Origin: Halorientalis persicus
GTDB lineage: Archaea > Halobacteriota > Halobacteria > Halobacteriales > Haloarculaceae
NCBI RefSeq assembly: GCF_900110215.1
Contig: NZ_FOCX01000010.1
Location: 93,376 to 157,375 of the forward strand
Direction: 5' to 3'
DNA: 64,000 bases
This document shows positions 8,279-14,632 of the stretch, piece by piece. Under the pieces are notes generated by a model. The model ran no database searches. It was not told where the DNA came from and worked only from the letters and a program-made list of their open reading frames with translations. Position 1 is the first letter of the stretch. Every line of letters begins with the position of its first letter. The position numbers and the translations under genes were made by a program.

Positions 8279-8949
8279 GCGTCGAGACCGGCGTCCCCTC
8301 TGACTTGCTGGCCAGCCACCCCGAAACGGCCTACTTCTGGGGTCGCGTCGTCGGCGACGGCGACCTCGGTGAGAACTCGATCACCGTCCGAACGAGCGAC
8401 GAGACAGCCGCTCGCCGGCTCGCGGCCATCGCCGGCTCCGAGCAGGTCGATAAGCGCATCCGCGAACGGGAGTACGCTCACGACACGTCGATCACACGGA
8501 CTGAGGAGGAGTTCACGGTCCAGGTGTTCGGCGACCTGCCGGGCCGCGCCTCGGCAGCCTTCGGCCTGCCACGGAACGGTCAGCCCGGCGGTTACCGCTT
8601 CGACACCTTCGCCGACCACGACCGCGAACTCCTGCGCGGCCTGCTGGAAGGCTGTGGCACCATCTGTTTCAAGAGTTCCGCGGGAACGGTCGGCCTCTCG
8701 TTCGTTGCCGACGACCGCCGACTGCTGGAGACGATCCAGGGTCTGCTCGACGGACTGCCCGTCGACGCACCCAGTGGGGAAATCGCCGAGACCTCCTCGG
8801 GTGGCTACTGGTTCGGCGTCGACGACGCGGCCGTCCCGACCGTCGGCCCGTGGCTCTACGAAGGAAGTGAGGAGACCGGACTGTTCGCGCCGTCGCGGCG
8901 GCGGAAACTCCAGCGGAGCCTCGAACAGGCCGCGGAGGTCGACCCGTGA
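8275..8949 (+). CDS. Cobalamin-operon protein with duplicated LAGLIDADG-like motifs
   Basis: 224 aa. Two repeats each contain a helix resembling the LAGLIDADG signature: F-W-G-R-V-V-G-D-G at 21-29 and L-R-G-L-L-E-G-C-G at 120-128, each followed by beta-strand-rich sequence, as in monomeric homing endonucleases and their domesticated relatives. The catalytic acid is kept in the first motif (D28) but is Cys in the second (C127), so two-site DNA cleavage looks impossible. It lies inside the corrin operon with four-base overlaps on both sides, so it is not a free mobile gene. A DNA- or RNA-binding regulator, or a pathway protein built on that fold, are both possible; the biochemical role is unknown. 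Confidence 0.7.
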   Translation: MSVETGVPSDLLASHPETAYFWGRVVGDGDLGENSITVRTSDETAARRLAAIAGSEQVDKRIREREYAHDTSITRTEEEFTVQVFGDLPGRASAAFGLPRNGQPGGYRFDTFADHDRELLRGLLEGCGTICFKSSAGTVGLSFVADDRRLLETIQGLLDGLPVDAPSGEIAETSSGGYWFGVDDAAVPTVGPWLYEGSEETGLFAPSRRRKLQRSLEQAAEVDP

Positions 8950-10178
8950 GTCGCAGTACGACCGGTTCGGAGGGGGGACGGCCCTTCGACGACGAGGCGG
9001 TCCTGCTGGTCGGCCACGGCTCCCGCCGCGAGAAGTCCAACGAGCAGGTCCGCGAGCTGGCGGTCGCACTCGAAGACCGACTGGGCGTGCCGGTGGACGC
9101 GGGCTTTCTCGAACTCGCAGAGCCAGCGATCCCCGAGGCGATCGCCGGGCTCGCGAGCACTGTCTCGGAAGTCACCGTCGTCCCGCTCTCGCTGTTCGCC
9201 GCGAGTCACGTGAAAAACGACGTGCCGCTGGCCGTCCAGCAGGCCCGGGCCGAACACGACGGCCTGACCGTCAACAACGGCGCACACCTCGGGATTCACC
9301 CCGCCATCGTGGATCTGCTGGACGACCGCGCGGCGGCCGTCGAGGCTGAACTGGGCGTCGACCGCGCGGACGACGACGTAATCGCCGTCGTCTGTGCCCG
9401 TGGGTCGAGCGACCCCGACGCCAACGGCGACGTCCACAAACTCGCCCGCCTGCTCGACGAGGGGCGGGCGTTCTCGCGGGTCGAGGCCTCGTTCATCGGC
9501 GTGACCGAACCGGTACTCGAAGATAGCCTGCACGGGATCGCCAAGCGTCGGCCCGACGCTGTGGTCGTGATCCCGTATATGCTGGGCGACGGCGTCCTCA
9601 CCCAGCGGATACGTGACCACACCGACGAGTTCGACGAGGAATATCCCTACGTCGATGCGGCGGCGGGCGACCCGCTGGGCACGGATTCTCGATTGCTGGA
9701 CGTGCTGGGCGACCGCTGGCAGGAGGCCCGCAGCGGGAGCGTGGAGATGTCCTGTGACACCTGCAAGTACAAGGTCGAACTCGACGGCTACGAGGAAGAC
9801 GTGGGCGGCGCGCGGGCGATGCTCCGGGCGCTGACCCACCAGGAGACCCACGCCGACCGCGAGGACGTGGCCGACGACCCGCACGTCCACGACGCGCCCG
9901 AGAAACACGTCGCGGTCTGTACGAACCAGACCTGCGCCGCCGACGGCGCGCCCGCCGTCCTCGAACGCCTCCGCCAGGCCGTCCGGGACTCGGATCAGGC
10001 GGACGCCCGTATCACCCGCTCGTCCTGTCTCGGCCGCTGTGGCGAGGGGCCCATGGTCGCCGTGTATCCGGACGGCGTCTGGTACGGCGACACCGACGAG
10101 GACGCCGCCGACCGCATCGTCTCGTCCCACCTCGATCGGGACCGCATCGTCTCCGACCTCGTGGATCAGACACTGTGA
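8946..10178 (+). CDS. cbiX: CbiX: sirohydrochlorin cobaltochelatase, tandem domains plus ferredoxin-like tail
   Basis: 410 aa from GTG 8946. Domain 1 (about 15-125) keeps both chelatase histidines: H24 in V-G-H-G-S-R and H88 in A-A-S-H-V-K-N-D-V-P. Domain 2 (about 140-255) has the same fold but reads C-A-R-G-S-S where the first His should be, so only one active site is expected. A C-x-x-C pair follows (C270, C273). Residues 318-410 form a thioredoxin-like [2Fe-2S] ferredoxin domain (C325-x4-C330 and C361-x3-C365). CbiX inserts Co2+ into sirohydrochlorin at the start of the early-cobalt branch; the attached cluster may be a redox or sensing element, as in other Fe-S-bearing CbiX proteins. Confidence 0.92.
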   Translation: MSRSTTGSEGGRPFDDEAVLLVGHGSRREKSNEQVRELAVALEDRLGVPVDAGFLELAEPAIPEAIAGLASTVSEVTVVPLSLFAASHVKNDVPLAVQQARAEHDGLTVNNGAHLGIHPAIVDLLDDRAAAVEAELGVDRADDDVIAVVCARGSSDPDANGDVHKLARLLDEGRAFSRVEASFIGVTEPVLEDSLHGIAKRRPDAVVVIPYMLGDGVLTQRIRDHTDEFDEEYPYVDAAAGDPLGTDSRLLDVLGDRWQEARSGSVEMSCDTCKYKVELDGYEEDVGGARAMLRALTHQETHADREDVADDPHVHDAPEKHVAVCTNQTCAADGAPAVLERLRQAVRDSDQADARITRSSCLGRCGEGPMVAVYPDGVWYGDTDEDAADRIVSSHLDRDRIVSDLVDQTL

Positions 10179-10187
10179 TCGACACCA

Positions 10188-10559
10188 ATGAGCTGTGACG
10201 AACTCGAAGCCCTGCGACTGGGCGTCATGACGGCACTCGGCATCGGCGACGAAAGCACGCGCGAACACGCGAGAAAAGAACTGGAGGGAAGCATGGAGGG
10301 CCCCATCGAAGCCCTCGCAAACGCGGAGACGTTACCGGAGATCGAACGCCACCTCGACGCCGCCCTCGTCGACCTCGAAGCGGAGGTCGCGGCGATGGAC
10401 CCCGACGATCCCGAGTACGACTACACCCGCGGCCGCCTCGTGGCCGTTCGGGACGCCGAGCGGGCGATCCACCGGCTGACCGAACAGGCCGAGAGCGTCC
10501 TTGAGGGCTTCGGCGAGGCCCACCACCACCTCCACGAGGCGTTCCCGGTCGATGAGTAG
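10188..10559 (+). CDS. DUF3209-like cobalamin-cluster protein
   Basis: 123 aa, all-helical, beginning M-S-C-D-E-L-E-A-L-R. It contains Y-D-Y-T-R-G-R and a His-rich stretch (A-H-H-H-L-H) near the C-terminus that could bind a metal. It resembles the DUF3209 family, which is known mainly from archaeal and bacterial cobalamin clusters, often beside cbiX. The stop codon overlaps the ATG of the next gene by frame (GATGAGTAG). Function is unknown; metal handling is suggested by the histidines and the position next to the chelatase. Confidence 0.75.
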   Translation: MSCDELEALRLGVMTALGIGDESTREHARKELEGSMEGPIEALANAETLPEIERHLDAALVDLEAEVAAMDPDDPEYDYTRGRLVAVRDAERAIHRLTEQAESVLEGFGEAHHHLHEAFPVDE

Positions 10560-11778
10560 TCGCGGCCGACAGACTGCTTCGCTCGGGGAGATCGACCCTG
10601 CCGGATCGCGCCACCTCGGCAAGCGGTCGGCCGTCGCACTGACCGACGGCGCAGTGCTGGTCGGAACGGCCGACGGCGACCTCCGTGCGTTCGACCGCAA
10701 TCTGACGCCACGCTGGACCGCAACCGAGAACGGGCCCGGCGATGGAAGCCTCGTGTCCATCGACACCGTCGAGGGCATAGCGGTCGTCGGCGAACGTGGT
10801 CCCTCGGGCACAGTCCGGTGTCACGATCTGGATTCCGGAGAACTGGTCTGGCGCTACGAGACCGCCGACGACGTGGGTGACCCCCAGAACGAGACGCGGT
10901 TCCTGTTGCCGTTCGTCGCGGACGTGGTCGCGGGCGAGGAGCGAATCTACGTCGCGGCGCGGCGGTACGAACGCGGCGACGACGGCCGAACGTTCGACAG
11001 CGTCGTCTACGCCTTCGACCTTGACGGGACCGTCGAGTGGCGCTACCGGGCGGACGCCTCGCCGATCAGCCTCGCCGTTCGGGACAGTCGCGTGGCCGTG
11101 GCGTACAATCGCTGTCCGGGCGACCACCAGTGTGGCCTGGTCGTGCTGGACAGCGCGGACGGAACGGAGCGCATGACCTGGGATCCCGGAACCGACGGGG
11201 GCCGACGGGTCGGTGACGTGTCACTGCTCGCCGACGGCATCGCCGTCGCGAGCCACGGCGACTACTGCGGGTACCGCCTGAACGAGGACGGGAGTCACCG
11301 CTGGCGGGCTCCCCTGGCGACGCCCGCGACGGTCGAGGGCGAGCGCGTCTACGCCTACCCGAACCACGTCCACGCCACGTCGGCGGGCGCGGTGTTCGTG
11401 ACCGGCAACACCTACCCCGAGGAAGGGCGCGAGACCGAGGCACGACACCCCAACGAACACACTGTGGTCGGGGTCACGCTGGACGGTGAGCACGCCTGGC
11501 GCGACCCTATCGGGGGGTTCGCGACCGGCATCGGAACCGCGGGCGACCGGCTCGCCGTGCCGAGCGCACAGCACTTCCGGGACCGCGACGCCACGGGGCA
11601 CGGCCTGGGAGTGTTCGGCGTAGCCGACGGCCCGATGTCGGCCCTCGACGCCGACGGCGTACTCACGGCCGCGGCGCTCGACGACGAGAGCGTGGTCGCG
11701 GTCGAGGAACCGGTCGCGTATCACGACGAAAGCGACGAGCGTGGCGCGTATCGCGTGCTGCGAGGCGCCCGTGAGTGA
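10552..11778 (+). CDS. PQQ/WD-like beta-propeller protein of the cobalamin operon
   Basis: 408 aa, ATG at 10552 inside the end of DUF3209. Repeated blades of the type G-x-V-x-V-x-T-x-D-G-x-L-x-A-F-D are visible (for example A-V-L-V-G-T-A-D-G-D-L-R-A-F-D), as in PQQ-like quinoprotein repeats. There is no signal peptide or membrane segment, so it is cytoplasmic, unlike true quinoproteins. It carries a C-x7-C pair (N-R-C-P then H-Q-C-G) in the middle. It is the last gene of the plus-strand operon and faces the R2lox pair tail to tail. The role is unknown; a scaffold or tetrapyrrole-binding protein is possible. Confidence 0.8.
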   Translation: MSSRGRQTASLGEIDPAGSRHLGKRSAVALTDGAVLVGTADGDLRAFDRNLTPRWTATENGPGDGSLVSIDTVEGIAVVGERGPSGTVRCHDLDSGELVWRYETADDVGDPQNETRFLLPFVADVVAGEERIYVAARRYERGDDGRTFDSVVYAFDLDGTVEWRYRADASPISLAVRDSRVAVAYNRCPGDHQCGLVVLDSADGTERMTWDPGTDGGRRVGDVSLLADGIAVASHGDYCGYRLNEDGSHRWRAPLATPATVEGERVYAYPNHVHATSAGAVFVTGNTYPEEGRETEARHPNEHTVVGVTLDGEHAWRDPIGGFATGIGTAGDRLAVPSAQHFRDRDATGHGLGVFGVADGPMSALDADGVLTAAALDDESVVAVEEPVAYHDESDERGAYRVLRGARE

Positions 11779-11794
11779 ACCGAGCCGGTTCCGC

Positions 11795-12058
11795 TCAGAT
11801 CCGGTTGTTCAACTTGTACAGTTCCAGCGCTTCCAGCCGCGGATCTGACGCGGCCGTCGCGTTCGCCCCGACGGAGGTTCCGGCGACACCCTCGTTGGTC
11901 GCGCTCCCGGTGCCCGAATCGAGGATGTAGGCGACCTCCTCCGCGATCGTCTCGACCGGTTCGCCGAGTTCGTCGCTGGCCGCTTCCAGCGCCCGTTCGA
12001 TCTCGTCGTCCGAGGCGGTGAACTCACCGCCGCCGCCGATCTCGGTGAGGTCAGTCAT
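11795..12058 (-). CDS. Small protein co-encoded with the R2lox-like oxidase
   Basis: 87 aa from ATG 12058, overlapping the end of the oxidase gene by eight bases, so translation is coupled. It is acidic, with a predicted amphipathic helix (D-D-E-I-E-R-A-L-E-A-A-S-D-E-L) followed by a Gly/Ala/Ser/Thr-rich linker and a conserved-looking C-terminal peptide (E-A-L-E-L-Y-K-L-N-N-R-I). No cysteines, signal peptide or known domain is recognised. The obvious hypothesis is a dedicated accessory or partner subunit of the oxidase. Confidence 0.7.
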   Translation of the reverse strand: MTDLTEIGGGGEFTASDDEIERALEAASDELGEPVETIAEEVAYILDSGTGSATNEGVAGTSVGANATAASDPRLEALELYKLNNRI

Positions 12059-13121
12059 CCGCGACACCTCCCCTGACGACGTTGCTCTCGTCGAGGTCGA
12101 GTTTCTTCGCGTAGGTCTCGGCGTGGTGTTCGATGCGGCCGTCGTAATCCGCCTCGTCGGCCTCGGTGGCGGCCTGCTGGGCCACCTGCGAGAACGTGTT
12201 CGGTGCGTAGTGGTCGAGGTCGAGCGCCTCCTTGAACTGGGCGTGCCACAGCTCCATGCCGCGCTGGATGAGACCGTCGAAATCCGCGCCCAGCGGGTCG
12301 TCCATCGCCGCCGAGACGAAGTAGGCGGTGTCGATGACGTGGGGGAGACACTCCAGTGACTCCTCCCAGATCGCCTCGTCGACGCCCTGGTACTCGGGGA
12401 TCCCAGCCCGTTCTTTCTCCAGGAGTTCCGAGAGCAGTTCCAGCCCGTGGGTGACGTGGCGGCCCTCGTCGGTGCTGACGAACTGGAAGCCCTTGTTTAG
12501 CAGGGGGAGCGGCGACTCCTGCATCATGTTGTTCTTCAGGAAGTAGCCGCCCCGAGCGGCGATACCTTCGACCATCATGTGGTAGGTCGTCGCGGCGCGG
12601 GCGATCTCGACGGGATCGCCGTTGTTGGCCGCCAGCGCCATGTGTGCACCCTGGCGTTCGCCGAGTTTGGACATCCCGCAGGCCGAGGTCCGGGGCAGGG
12701 GCTGGCCGCCCCGGCGGATGTCCAGATGCGTCTCCGGGAACACGTCGTCCATGACGGTGTTGATGTACATATCGAAAAACTGCGTGTGCTTGGCCTCCGT
12801 CATGGCGAACACCGTCGCGTACATCTCCTTCTCGATGGAGTCGTCGAGGTACGGCGACGCCATCTGCTCGATGATCCGCCGGCCGTCCTCCGCGACGGCG
12901 TGTTCCAGATCGACGAAGGCCGCGATGAGGCGCGCCCACTGCTCTTTCTGTTCGGGTTCCAGCGAGTTCCAGACCTCGATGTCTTCCTCGACCCCGATGG
13001 CGTCGACGAGTTTCGACACGTCCCAGGTGCCGAGTTCGATCCCCTTCTGGTACAGCTCGAACCACTTGCTGTCCATGTCCACACGACCCGTCTCCACCAC
13101 TGGCATGTCTTGCAACGACAT
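12051..13121 (-). CDS. R2lox-like ferritin-fold metal oxidase (annotated elsewhere as RNR subunit beta)
   Basis: 356 aa from ATG 13121; an upstream GTG at 13187 lies inside the promoter palindrome and is rejected. The four-helix metal site is complete: E73, E109-x2-H112, E185, E219-x2-H222. The residues that form the Val-Tyr ether crosslink in R2-like ligand-binding oxidases (R2lox) are also present with the right spacing: V76 three residues after E73, and Y180 five residues before E185. The segments T-E-A-K-H-T-Q and T-T-Y-H-M-M-V-E-G resemble the mycobacterial R2lox. No large subunit (R1) is nearby. An Mn/Fe-dependent oxidase is therefore more likely than a ribonucleotide reductase, though an NrdB-type role cannot be excluded. 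Its place in a cobalamin cluster is unexplained. Confidence 0.75.
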   Translation of the reverse strand: MSLQDMPVVETGRVDMDSKWFELYQKGIELGTWDVSKLVDAIGVEEDIEVWNSLEPEQKEQWARLIAAFVDLEHAVAEDGRRIIEQMASPYLDDSIEKEMYATVFAMTEAKHTQFFDMYINTVMDDVFPETHLDIRRGGQPLPRTSACGMSKLGERQGAHMALAANNGDPVEIARAATTYHMMVEGIAARGGYFLKNNMMQESPLPLLNKGFQFVSTDEGRHVTHGLELLSELLEKERAGIPEYQGVDEAIWEESLECLPHVIDTAYFVSAAMDDPLGADFDGLIQRGMELWHAQFKEALDLDHYAPNTFSQVAQQAATEADEADYDGRIEHHAETYAKKLDLDESNVVRGGVADD

Positions 13122-13168
13122 ACCCCAGATGAGAGAGCGTACTGCGTAGGTATTTTTGCCGGAAAATA

Positions 13169-13185
13169 GTGGTAGTTTATACCAC
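13169..13185 (-). promoter_or_regulatory. Operator-like palindrome containing the TATA box of the R2lox gene
   Basis: On the minus strand this reads GTGGTATAAACTACCAC: perfect 6-bp arms around TAAAC. The TATA-like core TATAAAC is inside the palindrome, and the gene's ATG lies about 50-60 bp downstream, consistent with a transcription start near 13150. A protein bound here would block TBP, so repression is the likely mode. Confidence 0.6.
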
Positions 13186-13255
13186 ACATAGAGTAATCGA
13201 ACATATTAGGCCCTGAGCGGCGCGTTTTACCAATATTTGAGAACAGGCGGTTCTC

Positions 13256-13603
13256 TTATTCGTCGTCGGTGTCGGAGCGACCGAGCCGTGTGGCGTCCGG
13301 CCCGAACTCGGTTTCGAGCAGCGTCGGCACGTCGTCGGGACACACGTCGGAGTACCAGCGGCCGCGGGGATGGATGGCGATTGCAGTGCCGTCGGCGCTA
13401 CAGAGGCCGAGACAGCTCGTCTCGGCGACGTGGACCTGCGACCAGAACACGCCTCGTTCACGAAGCCACGTCTTCACTGCCGCGTACACCTCGTCACCGT
13501 CGGCCTCGGCACAGGCGGCGTGTTCCGAATCGCGGGCGTTCGTACAGACCAGTACGTGGTCGGTGAACCCACTCTCTCGAATCCGCTCGGTTTGCTCGTG
13601 CAT
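13256..13603 (-). CDS. Thioredoxin-like [2Fe-2S] ferredoxin
   Basis: 115 aa. Cysteines V-C-T-N (C20) and C31, then S-C-L-G-L-C (C64, C68), followed by A-I-H-P-R-G-R-W-Y, form the thioredoxin-fold [2Fe-2S] ferredoxin pattern. The same domain is the C-terminal tail of CbiX in this cluster (V-Y-P-D-G-V-W-Y), so this is a free-standing paralogue. The start ATG overlaps the stop of cbtA, making it the last gene of the cbtB-cbtA-ferredoxin operon. It probably serves as an electron carrier for the cobalt or corrin pathway. Confidence 0.87.
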   Translation of the reverse strand: MHEQTERIRESGFTDHVLVCTNARDSEHAACAEADGDEVYAAVKTWLRERGVFWSQVHVAETSCLGLCSADGTAIAIHPRGRWYSDVCPDDVPTLLETEFGPDATRLGRSDTDDE

Positions 13604-14385
13604 CAGTCCGCGGTGGTCACCTCGTCAGCGGGCGACGACGGAACACCGATCTCCGACCCGTCGTTTGCGTGATCGGTGAACTGGGCGTGTCCGACCGCGA
13701 GGAGCAACCACAACAGCGCCTGGCCGAAGACGAACAGTCCGGTCAGCCCGTGTCGGAGGGCGGGCGAGAGCCCACCGCTGACGGCGTTCGTCGGGGCGAG
13801 CAGGGCTGGAATAGCGAGCAGTCCGAACGGGAGCATCGCGGCGGCGACACCCGCTGCGTGGCCCTTCGATTCGCAGGTCCGGTTGTACGCATACCCGGCC
13901 AGCAGACAGGTGAGCGCGCCGACGATCATCATCCCGGCGTACAGTGGGAGCCGTGTCGAGACTGCCAGCGACTGCTGGGCCCCCGGCGAGACCGGCGGCA
14001 GAACCAGCCAGGGCGCACCGGAGACGGTGACGAACCCGGCAGCGCCCAGCACGTAGCTCTTGGTCGCGCCGGTCCCCGGGATCGCCGGTTCGAGGAAGTA
14101 GTAGACGACCCCGAAGAAGACACCGCCGAGCAACACTGCCCACAGCCCGCCAGCCAGGACGCTCGCGCCGCGATTGACTGCAGTCGGGACTGCGCCACCG
14201 CCGTGAGCCTCGCCCTCGCCGCCAGTGGCGTGGCTGTGACCGTGGTGGCCGTCACCGCCGCCGTCGTGATTCAGCGCGTCGGCGTGGGCGACGAGCGGGT
14301 TGGCCACGCCCGCCATGAGCAGTCCGAAGACCACGCCGGCGAGGAGTCCAGCTTTCACACCGCGTGTCAGATAGTCGAACAGCAT
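13603..14385 (-). CDS. cbtA: CbtA: putative cobalt transporter, integral membrane subunit
   Basis: 260 aa with about five or six membrane segments (starting near residues 12-30, 76-96, 105-128, 148-166, 180-197 and 212-230). Between helices 1 and 2 is a His/Gly-rich loop (H-H-G-H-S-H) that could capture cobalt. CbtA with its one-helix partner CbtB is a predicted cobalt uptake system, normally linked to B12 genes. cbtB lies directly upstream (two-base gap), and the ferredoxin gene overlaps the 3' end. Confidence 0.88.
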   Translation of the reverse strand: MLFDYLTRGVKAGLLAGVVFGLLMAGVANPLVAHADALNHDGGGDGHHGHSHATGGEGEAHGGGAVPTAVNRGASVLAGGLWAVLLGGVFFGVVYYFLEPAIPGTGATKSYVLGAAGFVTVSGAPWLVLPPVSPGAQQSLAVSTRLPLYAGMMIVGALTCLLAGYAYNRTCESKGHAAGVAAAMLPFGLLAIPALLAPTNAVSGGLSPALRHGLTGLFVFGQALLWLLLAVGHAQFTDHANDGSEIGVPSSPADEVTTAD

Positions 14386-14387
14386 AC

Positions 14388-14573
14388 TCAGTGGCAGGTT
14401 ATCCCGGCCGCGTGGCGGAAGTTGTGCATGGAGTCGTGAACCAGCGGCTCCTGGACGAACAGGAGCGTGAACCCAAGAGCCAGGACCAACAGCGCGCCCG
14501 CAGCCACCTGCGTCGGCGTCAGTTCGACCCGTGCGCGTTCGATACGTCCGTGAACGGTGTTCGCTGTCGACAT
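14388..14573 (-). CDS. cbtB: CbtB: single-helix cobalt transporter subunit
   Basis: 61 aa. One transmembrane helix (about 20-42) is followed by the family's metal-binding tail, H-D-S-M-H-N-F-R-H-A-A-G-I-T-C-H, with four histidines and one cysteine. CbtB proteins are about 60 residues long, so the gene is complete. It is the first gene of the cbtB-cbtA-ferredoxin operon; the 59-bp gap before it holds the promoter and GTTGTA repeats. Confidence 0.92.
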   Translation of the reverse strand: MSTANTVHGRIERARVELTPTQVAAGALLVLALGFTLLFVQEPLVHDSMHNFRHAAGITCH

Positions 14574-14610
14574 AGTAAACTACGGTTGTACAACAGCAAG
14601 CCCAGTTGTA
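14574..14610 (-). promoter_or_regulatory. cbtB promoter with GTTGTACAAC palindrome and extra GTTGTA site
   Basis: The gap between chlID and cbtB contains the perfect 10-bp palindrome GTTGTACAAC (14585-14594), another GTTGTA at 14605-14610, and AGTAAAC immediately before the ATG (14574-14580 on the plus strand). The GTTGTA/TACAAC word also forms the inverted repeat in front of cbiT, and AGTAAAC recurs in the chlID-cobN gap. A shared cobalt- or B12-responsive regulator is inferred. Confidence 0.5.
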
Positions 14611-14632
14611 AAGCTTTCGAGTGCGCCAAACC

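Noticed and set aside
12051..13187. Longer R2lox start at GTG 13187
   Set aside because: It lies inside the promoter palindrome upstream of the expected transcription start; ATG 13121 gives the normal N-terminus.
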